Below are positions 8,118-15,727 of a DNA stretch of 43,613 nucleotides, one piece after another (position 1 is the stretch's first letter; each line of letters starts with the position of its first letter). This stretch comes from Nocardia alni (GTDB lineage: Bacteria > Actinomycetota > Actinomycetes > Mycobacteriales > Mycobacteriaceae). The stretch covers positions 1 through 43,613 of the forward strand of contig NZ_JAGPOX010000077.1 of the NCBI RefSeq assembly GCF_019038435.1, read 5' to 3'. The position numbers and the translations under genes are program-made. A model generated the notes under the pieces. That model was not told the origin of the DNA. It made no database searches and worked only from the letters and a program-made list of their open reading frames with translations.

Positions 8118-9938
8118 GTGAGACACAACGGCGAGATGAACGACGAAACCGAACCGATCCCGGTGGTGGATCCCGACCCCCTCCCGCGCCTCGAGGATGT
8201 GGCGGCGCCGGAGAGTGCGGGCAGCGCGACCCGCCTGCTGCCGACCGCGGCCGAGACCGCGACGTTCAGCCCCACGATCTCGGTCGTGGCCGAGGACTCG
8301 GCGTCGGCCGACATCGCGAATCTCCCGACGGATCGATACGTCCCGGCCCAGCTCGTGCAGCCCGCCGAATCGGCGCAACCCGCTCGCCCGAGTCGCCGGG
8401 CCCGCCGTGAACAGGCGCGGACGGAGGCCGCCACCCGCCGGCGCCCGCTGTGGATCGCGGGCCGGATCGCCGCCGCGACCATCGCCGTCGTCGTGGTCCT
8501 GGGCACCGGATTCGCCTACTACACCGAGCTGAGCGTCAACAACGGCTTCACCCGCTCGAACGCGATCAGCGAACAGGACGCCGCGGCCTTGGACGGCGAT
8601 ATGAACATCCTGCTCATCGGCCTGGACACCCGCAACGACCAGAACGGCGACCCGCTGCCGAAGAAGAAACTGGCGCTGCTGCACGCCGGGGACGGCGAGG
8701 AGGGCGGCTACAACGCCAATTCCCTGATCCTGGTGCATATTCCGAAGGATCTGAAGAAGATCACCGCGTTCTCCATTCCGCGCGACGACTACGTGCCGGT
8801 CACCGGTATCCCGGGCTACGACCACACCAAGATCAAGCAGGCGTACGGGCTGAAGAAGGCCGCGGCCGAGGACAAACTCGCCGCGCAGGGCGTGAAGGAT
8901 CCGGTCGAACTCGAGCGGCAGGGCCGGGAGGCCGGGCGCGAATCCATCATCCAGAATGTCAAGGCGCTCACCGGCGTTCCGATCAACCGGTTCGCGGAGG
9001 TCTCGCTCGTCGGGTTCTACGATCTGGCCGACACGCTGGGCGGGGTGGATGTCTGCCTGAACCACGCGGTCGACGACTCGTACTTCTCCGGCGCTGTCTT
9101 CCCCGCCGGACGCCAGCACCTCAACGCCGCCCAGGCGCTGTCGTTCGTGCGCCAGCGCCACCAGCTGGACAACGGCGACCTGGACCGCACCCATCGCCAG
9201 CAGGCGTTCCTGACCTCGGTGGCCAAACAGCTGAAGGTCTCCGGCACGCTCACCGACGTCGGCAAACTCCAGTCGCTGATCACCGACGCGCAGAACGATA
9301 TCGTGCTGTCCCAGGGGTGGAACGTGCTCGACTTCGCCCAGACGCTCGGCCGTGCCGGATCGGTGCCGATCCAGTTCCAGACGCTGCCGGTCAAGAGCTA
9401 CGACATCAGGGACGGCCAGGACGTGAACATCGTCGACACTGCCCTGATCCGCCGGACCGTCCGCCAGGCCTTCGGCATGCAGGCGCCGACCGCTCCTAAG
9501 AACGCACCCACCAGCGTCGTCGACGTGGTGAACGCCGGTGCGGCCACCGGGGTGGCGGGCAAGGTGTCGACGGCGCTGGCGGCCAAGGGATTCAGCAAGG
9601 GGAACGTCGGCAACGCCGCCTACACCGACGGTTCCAGCTCCGTCGTCTACTACGGCGCCGGCGCGGACACCGACGCCGACCAGGCCGCGGATCTGCTCGG
9701 CGGGCTGCCCACCGCGGCCTCCACCGACGTCTCCGACGGGCACGTGAAAATCGTTGTGGGCAGCGACTTCACGATGCCGCGGACGCTGGGTTCGAGTCAG
9801 GAGTCCAGCACGTCCACCACCACCGAGACGAGCACACCCGCGACCGCGGCGGCCGTCGCCGCCACCAGCGACCCGCCGCCCGATTCCGGTAAGCCGGTCA
9901 CCACCAGCATCGGCTCCGACATCCCCTGCGTGAACTAG
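8118..9938 (+). CDS. LytR-CpsA-Psr (LCP) family cell-wall ligase with LytR_C domain
   Basis: 606 residues from GTG 8118; ATG 8136 is equally possible. A disordered acidic cytoplasmic tail (about 1-105) with a basic patch (RRARREQAR) precedes one membrane helix (WIAGRIAAATIAVVVVLGTGFAYY). The extracellular LCP domain follows: NILLIGLDTR, FSIPRDDYV and FVRQRHQLDNGDLDRTHRQQ hold the Asp/Arg residues that bind polyprenyl pyrophosphate. A LytR_C domain (about 470-550) and a Ser/Thr/Pro-rich tail end the protein. In mycolata, LCP enzymes attach arabinogalactan to peptidoglycan. An intrinsic terminator follows at 9954-9991. Confidence 0.92.
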   Translation: MRHNGEMNDETEPIPVVDPDPLPRLEDVAAPESAGSATRLLPTAAETATFSPTISVVAEDSASADIANLPTDRYVPAQLVQPAESAQPARPSRRARREQARTEAATRRRPLWIAGRIAAATIAVVVVLGTGFAYYTELSVNNGFTRSNAISEQDAAALDGDMNILLIGLDTRNDQNGDPLPKKKLALLHAGDGEEGGYNANSLILVHIPKDLKKITAFSIPRDDYVPVTGIPGYDHTKIKQAYGLKKAAAEDKLAAQGVKDPVELERQGREAGRESIIQNVKALTGVPINRFAEVSLVGFYDLADTLGGVDVCLNHAVDDSYFSGAVFPAGRQHLNAAQALSFVRQRHQLDNGDLDRTHRQQAFLTSVAKQLKVSGTLTDVGKLQSLITDAQNDIVLSQGWNVLDFAQTLGRAGSVPIQFQTLPVKSYDIRDGQDVNIVDTALIRRTVRQAFGMQAPTAPKNAPTSVVDVVNAGAATGVAGKVSTALAAKGFSKGNVGNAAYTDGSSSVVYYGAGADTDADQAADLLGGLPTAASTDVSDGHVKIVVGSDFTMPRTLGSSQESSTSTTTETSTPATAAAVAATSDPPPDSGKPVTTSIGSDIPCVN

Positions 9939-9953
9939 GTTTCGTTTCAGCGG

Positions 9954-9991
9954 CGGGCCGCGCGTGAACCCACAGGCGGCCCGTTTAGTAT
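9954..9991 (+). terminator. Intrinsic terminator of the LCP gene
   Basis: A perfect 8-bp stem CGGGCCGC (9954-9961) / GCGGCCCG (9976-9983) with a 14-nt loop is followed by TTTAGTATT. It ends 16 nt after the LCP stop. The downstream T-rich stretch doubles as the likely -10 element of lexA. Confidence 0.75.
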
Positions 9992-9998
9992 TCCCGCG
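9986..9998 (+). promoter_or_regulatory. lexA -10 element and leaderless start
   Basis: TAGTAT (9986-9991) ends six bases before the GTG of lexA, and there is no Shine-Dalgarno sequence between. This TANNNT-to-start spacing is typical of leaderless actinobacterial transcripts that begin on the start codon itself. A half-matched SOS-box-like sequence, GAAC-N4-TTTC (9932-9943), lies upstream. Confidence 0.55.
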
Positions 9999-10657
9999 TG
10001 ACCGGATACGACGATGCGTTCGAGCACCTCGACACCTCGACCCTGCCGCCGCGCCAGCAGCGGATCCTGGCGGCGATCCGGGATTCGGTCGTGCGGCACG
10101 GATATTCGCCGAGCACCCGGGAGATCGGGCAGGCGGTGGGGCTGCGCTCGGTCTCTACGGTCTCCAAACATCTGAAGGCCCTGGAGGATCGGGGTTTTCT
10201 GCGGCGCGGCGAGACGGTGTCGCGGCCGATCGATGTGCGGCTGTTCCTGCGCGGCACGTCCGGTGAGTCGCAGCGGGATTCGGATTCGGTCGCGGTGCCC
10301 GTGGTCGGCGATATCGCGGCGGGCGCGCCGATTCTGGCCGAGGAGAACGCCGACGACATGTTGACCCTGTCGCGGCAGCTGGTCGGGCGCGGAGAGGTGT
10401 TCGGGCTGCGGGTGCGCGGCGATTCGATGATCGACGCAGCGATCTGCGACGGCGATATCGTCGTGGTGCGCCGGCAGGCCGAGGCGCAGACGGGGGAGAT
10501 CGTGGCCGCGATGATCGACGGCGAGGCCACGGTGAAGGTGTTCCGCCGCCGCGGCGGTCACGTGTATCTGGAGCCGCGTAATCCGGCCTACGAGGTGATC
10601 GACGGCGATGCGGCCGCGGTTCTCGGCAAAGTCGTGTCGGTTATGCGGAGAATATGA
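9998..10657 (+). CDS. lexA: LexA-type SOS repressor
   Basis: 219 residues. The winged helix (16-80) reads RQQRILAAIRDSV...SPSTREIGQAVGLRSVSTVSKHLKALEDRGFL. The autoprotease part has the Ala108-Gly109 cleavage site in GDIAAGAPILAEEN, nucleophile Ser143 in RGDSM and general base Lys180 in GEATVKVF, so self-cleavage stimulated by RecA is expected. The recognition region (SVSTVSKHLKAL) and linker differ from the mycobacterial LexA I know ([20 protein letters not shown]), and the usual neighbours (nrdR, a LysM protein) are absent, so this could be a second, divergent LexA. The start is GTG, probably leaderless. Confidence 0.9.
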   Translation: MTGYDDAFEHLDTSTLPPRQQRILAAIRDSVVRHGYSPSTREIGQAVGLRSVSTVSKHLKALEDRGFLRRGETVSRPIDVRLFLRGTSGESQRDSDSVAVPVVGDIAAGAPILAEENADDMLTLSRQLVGRGEVFGLRVRGDSMIDAAICDGDIVVVRRQAEAQTGEIVAAMIDGEATVKVFRRRGGHVYLEPRNPAYEVIDGDAAAVLGKVVSVMRRI

Positions 10658-10779
10658 CATTTTCACCGGTCGGGAATGGGTGTGAAACATTACTGGTTCG
10701 CCATTCGATAGCCCGGTGAACTACAGTTCGCGTCGAGAGTTCGCAGGATGAACCTGGGTCGGGTTAACGGAGGTTATAC

Positions 10780-11841
10780 GTGGGACGCGCGATTCGGATC
10801 GCAACGGCTGCTGCCGCGGCCCTTTTCGCTGGGCTGTCGAGCATAGTGGTGGCCGGTCCGGCCACGGCCGCGACGGACCCGGTTGTCGCCTCGGGTAAGG
10901 CGTTGGCCAACCCGGTCGCGTCCGACGGTTCGAAGTTGTTCAGCATCAAGGTCGTGGACGGCCAGCACCTGAAGCTCGAGGTGTTCTCCACGGCGATGAA
11001 CCAGCCCGTCGAGGTCGAGGTGCAGCGGCCCGCCGACACGTCGGCGCCGCGCCCGACGCTGTACCTGCTCAACGGCGCCGGTGGCGGTGTCGATGATGCC
11101 AGTTGGGACGCGCAGGCTCCCGACGCGCTGAAATTCCTCGCCGCCAAGAACGTCAACGTGGTCCAGCCGGTCGGCGGCGCCTGGAGCTACTACGCCGACT
11201 GGCGTGCCACCGACCCGCATCTGGGCGTGAACAAGTGGCAGACGTTCCTGACCCAGGAGCTGCCGCCGGTCGTCAACGGCGTGCTGGGCGCCAACGGGGT
11301 CAACGCGATCGCGGGCCTGTCCACCTCGGGCACCACGGTGCTGGAGCTGGCCATCGCCGCGAAGGGCCTGTACAAGTCCGTCGCCGCCTACAGCGGATGC
11401 GCGCAGATCAGTGACCCGATCGGCTACCGGTACGTGAATCTTGCCGTGCAGACGTGGGGTGGCGGCAACACCCTGAACATGTACGGGCCGGAGAACGACC
11501 CACTGTGGGCCGAGCACGATCCGTATGTGCACGCCGATCAGCTGCGCGGGCTGAACCTGTTCATCTCCGCCGGCTCGGGCCTGCCCGGCAAATGGGACAC
11601 CCTGAACGGCCAGTACACCATCCCTGGCGCCTACGGCCTGGCCGACCAACTGGTCATCGGTGGCGTCATCGAGGCCGCGGTCAACCAGTGCAGCCACAAC
11701 CTGCAGGCCAAGCTGAACAAGATCGGCATCCCCGCCACCTACGATTTCACCCCCACCGGCACCCATTCCTGGGGCTACTGGCACGACGACCTGCTGAAGT
11801 CCTGGCCGGTCCTGGCCAAGGGGCTGGGCCTGCCCGCCTGA
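10780..11841 (+). CDS. Secreted antigen-85-like mycolyltransferase/esterase
   Basis: 353 residues. A Sec signal peptide (1-31, ending ATAA) leads to an alpha/beta-hydrolase of the esterase D/Ag85 family. Nucleophile Ser181 sits in GLSTSG (Ag85 has GLSMAG), and the catalytic His329 lies in HSWGYW, matching the HSWEYW of Ag85. LYLLNGAGGG is the oxyanion-side strand. Family members transfer mycolic acids onto trehalose or arabinogalactan outside the cell. C207 and C304 could form a disulfide. GGAGG precedes GTG by 6 nt. A very strong hairpin follows the stop. The exact acceptor cannot be told. Confidence 0.88.
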   Translation: MGRAIRIATAAAAALFAGLSSIVVAGPATAATDPVVASGKALANPVASDGSKLFSIKVVDGQHLKLEVFSTAMNQPVEVEVQRPADTSAPRPTLYLLNGAGGGVDDASWDAQAPDALKFLAAKNVNVVQPVGGAWSYYADWRATDPHLGVNKWQTFLTQELPPVVNGVLGANGVNAIAGLSTSGTTVLELAIAAKGLYKSVAAYSGCAQISDPIGYRYVNLAVQTWGGGNTLNMYGPENDPLWAEHDPYVHADQLRGLNLFISAGSGLPGKWDTLNGQYTIPGAYGLADQLVIGGVIEAAVNQCSHNLQAKLNKIGIPATYDFTPTGTHSWGYWHDDLLKSWPVLAKGLGLPA

Positions 11842-11854
11842 GCGCCCAGCGTTG

Positions 11855-11902
11855 AACGAATGAGGGGCCCCGCCGGAATCCCGGCGGGGCCCCTCATTCG
11901 TT
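11855..11902. terminator. Strong bidirectional terminator hairpin
   Basis: Two 22-base arms (11855-11876 and 11881-11902) are perfectly complementary around the 4-nt loop AATC. The arms begin AACGAATGAGGGG and the core is GC-rich. It lies midway between the convergent mycolyltransferase (stop 11841) and GH1 gene (stop 11908) and can end transcription from both sides. Confidence 0.9.
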
Positions 11903-11907
11903 AAACG

Positions 11908-13284
11908 TCAGGGCGCCAACGCGACCGGTGAGTCGCAGCTGGATGGCGGGTCGACCCGGGAGCAGCGGACGGGTGCGCGGGTGGGGCGGTAGTGGGCGGG
12001 AACGCCGCCCGCGCGGATCAGGGTGGTGTATGCGGCGACCGCGTCGGTGGGGATGCGGGTGAGGGTGGGGTCCAGGGTCGCGTTGACCGTGTAGAGGCCG
12101 AAACGCGGTGCGTAGCTGCCCCATTCGTAGTTGTCGGTCAGGCTCCAGTAGTTGTAGCCGATGATGTTCATGCCGTCGGCCTTGGCACGCTGGAGCCAGT
12201 AGACGGTGTCGCGCAGATGATCCGCGCGGGTGTAGCCGTCGGCCCTGGGCAGGCCGTTCTGGGTCGGCATACCGTTCTCGACCACGTACAGCGGCTTGTT
12301 CGGGAACAGCCGGGCGTAGTGGCGCAGTGCGTAGTAGATGCCCTCGGTCTGCAACGGCAGCTGCCACATGCCGGGCGCGCCCGCCGAACTGCCCGCGGCG
12401 GTGGTGCCCGGGTCGGGGCCGAAATAGTAGTCCACGCCCAGGAAGTCGAGTTTGTCGGCGACCCGGTCCACGAACGGCTGGTTCACCTTCGTCTCGTCGG
12501 CGGGCACATAGCCGAGATTGCTGGTCACCATCGCGCCGGGCTGGATCTGGTGGATGGTGTCGTAGATCTGGTTGTGCGCCTGGGCCAGCCGATCGCGCAT
12601 CATCGGCGACTGGTCCGGGCGCAGCGCGCCGATCCGCAGTTCGGCGCCGATATAGGCCAGCGGTTCGTTGACCGTCACCCAGAGTGGATTGCGGGATGCG
12701 TAGCGGCTTACCACCTTCCGGGCGTTGGTCAGCCAGTCCGACACCATGGACGGACTGCGCCAGCCGCCGCGCGCGGCGGCCCAGCCGGGATACACCCAGT
12801 GGTCCAGGGTGAGCATCGGGCGCATGCCGGCGGCGACGATGGCGTCGACCACGCGGTCGTAGCCCAGGAACGCCTGCTCGTTCCAGCCGTTCGGATTCGG
12901 TTGCACCCGCGCCCATTCGATGCTGATGCGGTACACCTTGACACCCAACTGCGCGGCTCGGCCGATATCGTCGCGGTAGAGGTCCCAGAACCGCACCGAC
13001 TGGAGGTAGGGGTCGGCCTTGCCCGAGCCGATGTACCGGGTCCAATTGCTGTTCGGCGCACTGCCTTCGGTCTGAAATCCGGATGAGGCCACGCCCCAGA
13101 GGAAGTCACCGCCGAGCGCGGGAACTCCGCCGGGCGGCCCGGGTGGCGTCGCGGCGGATACCGTTCCCGGCCGCGCGGACAGGCCGGAGGTGAACAGTGC
13201 CGCGGCGGCGGCGGTTCCGGCGGAGAGGACCTGACGGCGAGTCGACTGTCGCACCACACGAGCGTAGCTGCTGAATTGCTGCAT
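11908..13284 (-). CDS. Tat-exported family 1 glycoside hydrolase
   Basis: 458 residues. A twin-arginine signal STRRQVLSAGTAAAAALF (14-31) predicts folded export. The GH1 (beta/alpha)8 barrel begins with the family signature FLWGVASSGFQTEG (61-74). The acid/base Glu207 is in TVNEP and the nucleophile Glu336 in VVENG (VTENG or ITENG in most members); NYWSLTDNYEWG is the aglycone-side motif. It should cleave beta-glycosides outside the cytoplasm, which is unusual since most GH1 enzymes are cytoplasmic. A Pro/Ser-rich C-terminal tail has two cysteines. It lies 33 bp after the delta-60 lipoprotein gene on the same strand, probably one transcript. A 12-bp inverted repeat brackets the start codon. 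Confidence 0.9.
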   Translation of the reverse strand: MQQFSSYARVVRQSTRRQVLSAGTAAAAALFTSGLSARPGTVSAATPPGPPGGVPALGGDFLWGVASSGFQTEGSAPNSNWTRYIGSGKADPYLQSVRFWDLYRDDIGRAAQLGVKVYRISIEWARVQPNPNGWNEQAFLGYDRVVDAIVAAGMRPMLTLDHWVYPGWAAARGGWRSPSMVSDWLTNARKVVSRYASRNPLWVTVNEPLAYIGAELRIGALRPDQSPMMRDRLAQAHNQIYDTIHQIQPGAMVTSNLGYVPADETKVNQPFVDRVADKLDFLGVDYYFGPDPGTTAAGSSAGAPGMWQLPLQTEGIYYALRHYARLFPNKPLYVVENGMPTQNGLPRADGYTRADHLRDTVYWLQRAKADGMNIIGYNYWSLTDNYEWGSYAPRFGLYTVNATLDPTLTRIPTDAVAAYTTLIRAGGVPAHYRPTRAPVRCSRVDPPSSCDSPVALAP

Positions 13285-13299
13285 TCCGCGACAGTCGAC
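13241..13299 (-). promoter_or_regulatory. Inverted repeat bracketing the GH1 start codon
   Basis: GTCGACTGTCGC (13241-13252) and its exact reverse complement (13288-13299) enclose the ATG at 13284 in a 35-nt loop. One arm lies in the Tat-motif codons and the other just upstream of the start. If it folds in the mRNA it could limit ribosome access. Confidence 0.4.
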
Positions 13300-13317
13300 C
13301 GCGTGTCGTCATGTGGA

Positions 13318-14628
13318 TCAGTTGGTGTAGCGCAAAGCCACGAAAGTATCCCTGTGCTCCGCGCTCTGGGTCGAGCCGACGATCACGATCTTGCCGTCCT
13401 TCTGAATAGCCACCGCATTGCCGTGATCGGAATTGGTGCCCAGATCGGTGGACACCTTGCCGCCGGCGCCGAATCCGGTGTCCAGAACGCCATCGGTGGT
13501 GTAGCGGGCGAGGGCGATATTGTCGCCGGTGGTGGTGCCGTGGCTGGTGCCCGTCACGACGATGTCACCGTCGGCCGCGAGGGCGAGGGCCTGGGCGTCG
13601 TCGGCCTTACCGCCGAAGTCCGTGGAGACCTTGCCCTTCTCCCCGAATGCGGTGTCCTGCTTGCCATTGGCGAGATACCGGACGACGGTGAAGTTCTCAC
13701 CCTGCGCCGGATCGGGATCCTTGGTCGAGCCCGCGACCAGGATGCGGCCGTCGGACTGCACGACCATGGCATTGCCGTGGTCGGCCTTGGTGCCCAGATC
13801 GGTGGACACGCGCCCGTCCTCGCCGAAGTTCGGATCGAGCGCGCCGTTGGGGGTATATCGGGCGAGGGCGATATTGTCGCCCGTGGCGGTGCCGTGGCTG
13901 GTGCCCGCGGCGACGATATCGCCGTTGGGCTCGATCGCGACGGCCTCGGCCTCGTCGTTCTTGCCGCCGAAGTCGGTGGACACCTTGCCGTCCCGGCCGA
14001 AGCTGGAGTCCAGCGTGCCGTTGGGGTTGTAGCGGACCAGCACGAAGTTCTCGCCCTGCGCGGGATTGGGATCGAGGGTCGAGCCCGCGACGAGGATCTT
14101 GCCATCCGGTTGCAGCGCAATGGCATTCGCGTGGTCGGCCCTGGTGCCCAGATCGGTGGAGACCTGTCCGCCGGTACCGAAGGCCGAGTCGAGCTTGCCG
14201 GCGGGGGTGTAGCGGGCAACGGCGATATTGTCACCGGTGGCGGTCCCGTGGCTGGTGCCCGCGGCGACGATGTCGCCATTGGCCTGGATCGCGACGGCCT
14301 CGGCATTGTCGTTCTTGCCGCCGAAGTCGGTGGAGACCTTGCCGTCGGTGCCGAATCCGTTGTCCGGTTTGCCATCCGAGCCGAGCCGGAGCAGCGAGAA
14401 GTTGTCTCCCTGCGCCGGGTCGTGCACCGAACCGGCGAGCACGACCTTGCCGTCGGGCTGCAACGCCTCCGCGTGGGCCCGGGCCGTCAGGGACCCGAAA
14501 TCGGCGACTGCCTTACCGTCGGTGCCGAATCCGGGATCGAGCGTCCCGCCGGCCGGTGTGGAACCGCTGGAACTGGAACACGAACTCACCGACAGCACCA
14601 GGAACGCGCCGAAGCACAAGCGTCCCAT
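13318..14628 (-). CDS. Delta-60-repeat (seven-bladed propeller-like) lipoprotein
   Basis: 436 residues from ATG 14628. A signal sequence ends in the lipobox-like SVSSC followed by a Ser-rich linker. Then come seven 55-60-residue repeats of the delta-60 type, each with the pattern LDxxFGxxGKVSTDFG... ALQPDGKIVxAGS... ARYxxxG. Seven such units are expected to form one beta-propeller. Repeats 2, 4 and 6 resemble each other (AAGTSHGTATGDNIA), as do 3, 5 and 7 (VSTDLGTxADHGNA), so the array grew by copying a two-repeat block. It probably acts as a surface binding protein; the ligand is unknown. AGGAGG at 14651-14656 lies too far (22 nt) from this ATG, so the start is uncertain. It precedes GH1 in an apparent operon. 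Confidence 0.88.
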   Translation of the reverse strand: MGRLCFGAFLVLSVSSCSSSSGSTPAGGTLDPGFGTDGKAVADFGSLTARAHAEALQPDGKVVLAGSVHDPAQGDNFSLLRLGSDGKPDNGFGTDGKVSTDFGGKNDNAEAVAIQANGDIVAAGTSHGTATGDNIAVARYTPAGKLDSAFGTGGQVSTDLGTRADHANAIALQPDGKILVAGSTLDPNPAQGENFVLVRYNPNGTLDSSFGRDGKVSTDFGGKNDEAEAVAIEPNGDIVAAGTSHGTATGDNIALARYTPNGALDPNFGEDGRVSTDLGTKADHGNAMVVQSDGRILVAGSTKDPDPAQGENFTVVRYLANGKQDTAFGEKGKVSTDFGGKADDAQALALAADGDIVVTGTSHGTTTGDNIALARYTTDGVLDTGFGAGGKVSTDLGTNSDHGNAVAIQKDGKIVIVGSTQSAEHRDTFVALRYTN

Positions 14629-14952
14629 GACCTTTGCAGTAATATTCGGTCCTCCTGCACGCAACATTCGAGCTACCTCGTTTCAACGGGGAAGGGGGTA
14701 GGACAACGTTCGGCACAACCTACAGAGCCCGGACAGTATGGCTGTCGTCGTGTGGATCGGGAGGTGATATGAACATGTTGCAGTGTGAACAGGGGATATG
14801 TGGCGTGTGCCGGGATCGTCGGGTGGGTCCGATCGGTCCGTCGGCGCACGCGCTCGCAGACCGGGGGATGGGGATCCGATCGGGCCGGCCGCGGGGGAGA
14901 GTGGTCCCGCGGCGGCCGTTCGAATCAGGCGGGCAAATCGCCGGAGCGCGTA
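14629..14952. other. Intergenic region, mostly featureless
   Basis: This gap separates the divergently placed 5' end of the delta-60 gene from the 3' end of a TetR gene. It holds the delta-60 ribosome-site candidate (AGGAGG, 14651-14656) and a near-perfect Shine-Dalgarno GGGAGGTGAT (14759-14768) leading into a possible small + strand gene. I see no terminator or repeat. Confidence 0.5.
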
Positions 14953-14999
14953 TCAGAGTGCCGGATCATCCGCGCCCGCTGGTGCGATGCGCGCGATGA
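14769..14999 (+). CDS. Possible small protein (76 residues), unrecognised
   Basis: The only support is the ribosome site: GGGAGGTGAT is nearly the full anti-16S complement and abuts ATG 14769, with a second in-frame ATG at 14775 better spaced. The product starts MNMLQCEQGICGVC, with three close cysteines, and then becomes Arg/Gly/Pro-rich. Its last 47 bases overlap the 3' end of the opposite-strand TetR gene. No family is recognised and the tail looks like random high-GC translation, so it may not be real. Confidence 0.25.
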   Translation: MNMLQCEQGICGVCRDRRVGPIGPSAHALADRGMGIRSGRPRGRVVPRRPFESGGQIAGARIRVPDHPRPLVRCAR

Positions 15000-15570
15000 C
15001 CTCCTCGACGTAGCACCGGAACAGCGCCGGCATATCGACGGCGTCGGGATCGAGCAGCCACTGCAATTGCAGGCCGTCCATCGTCGCGAACACCTGCCGG
15101 GCGATAGCCGCGGAATCGACGCCGGGGGCCACGGTGCCGTCGGCGATACCCGCGTCCAGCGCCTCGGCCAGCGCCTTTTCCAAGTGCCGGTAGCGCGTGA
15201 CGGCCCACTCGTGCGCGGGATGATCCGCGGCCACTGCCTCGCTGGTGACGACGGTGAACAACCGGACCAGCCCGGGCACCTGTGCGTTGTGTTCCACCAG
15301 GCGGACCAGCCGCTCGAGCGCCGCTGGTCCGTGCAACTCCTCGCCGCCCAGCCGGTCGGCGTCGAGCCGGTCGCGATGATCCAGCACGGCCGCGAGCAGC
15401 GCGGCCTTGGTGGGGAAGTGATGTAGCAGCCCGGGCTGAGACAGTCCGCAGCGATCGGCGATCTCGGCGATCGATGCACCGCGGAAACCGTTGTCGGCGA
15501 AGGTCTTCAGCGCGACATCCAGGATTCGCTCCTTGCGCGCGTCGCCATGGGGGCGACCGGTGGGTGACAT
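14953..15570 (-). CDS. TetR-family transcriptional regulator
   Basis: 205 residues. The DNA-binding part is RKERILDVALKTFADNGFRGASIAEIADRCGLSQPGLLHHFPTKAALLAAVL (about 12-63), a standard TetR helix-turn-helix. The C-terminal half (from about 70) is the helical ligand domain with LVRLVEHNAQVPGLVRLFTVVTSEA and FATMDGLQLQWLLDP, of the TetR_C type that often senses small aromatic or sugar ligands. A perfect 22-bp palindrome 31 bp upstream is the probable operator, so it likely autoregulates. Its target may be the upstream-encoded glycosyltransferase or only itself. Confidence 0.88.
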   Translation of the reverse strand: MSPTGRPHGDARKERILDVALKTFADNGFRGASIAEIADRCGLSQPGLLHHFPTKAALLAAVLDHRDRLDADRLGGEELHGPAALERLVRLVEHNAQVPGLVRLFTVVTSEAVAADHPAHEWAVTRYRHLEKALAEALDAGIADGTVAPGVDSAAIARQVFATMDGLQLQWLLDPDAVDMPALFRCYVEEVIARIAPAGADDPAL

Positions 15571-15600
15571 AGCCGCAGCCTATCACGAAGCGGTAACGCA

Positions 15601-15622
15601 ACCGACCGAGTACTCGGTCGGT
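15601..15622. promoter_or_regulatory. Perfect 22-bp palindrome, TetR operator candidate
   Basis: The half-site ACCGACCGAGT is followed directly by its reverse complement with no spacer. It lies 31 bp upstream of the TetR start codon (15570). The length and symmetry fit a TetR dimer site overlapping the promoter. Confidence 0.7.
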
Positions 15623-15675
15623 GTGGGTGATCGCATATGGTGCTGACGAGGCAGGCCGGAGCGCGTCCGGGACGG

Positions 15676-15711
15676 CGAAAGCCGTACCGCAGGGGAGCGG
15701 TACGGCTTTCG
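15676..15711 (-). terminator. Hairpin terminator of the glycosyltransferase gene
   Basis: A perfect 15-bp stem (15676-15690 with 15697-15711) encloses a 6-nt loop. The stem ends with CGAAAGCC/GGCTTTCG. It lies 17 bp past the stop of the leftward glycosyltransferase and before the TetR promoter. There is no U-tract on the - strand. Confidence 0.75.
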
Positions 15712-15727
15712 AATAGGGAATCCGCGA

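Noticed and set aside
7233..9743. 836-residue - strand frame across the TetR and LCP genes
   Set aside because: It is antisense to two well-supported genes, has Arg/Gly/Val-rich composition without any domain, and is the expected result of high third-position GC.
13276..14772. 498-residue + strand frame opposite the delta-60 gene
   Set aside because: Its apparent repeats mirror the delta-60 repeats on the other strand; it has no ribosome site and no family features.
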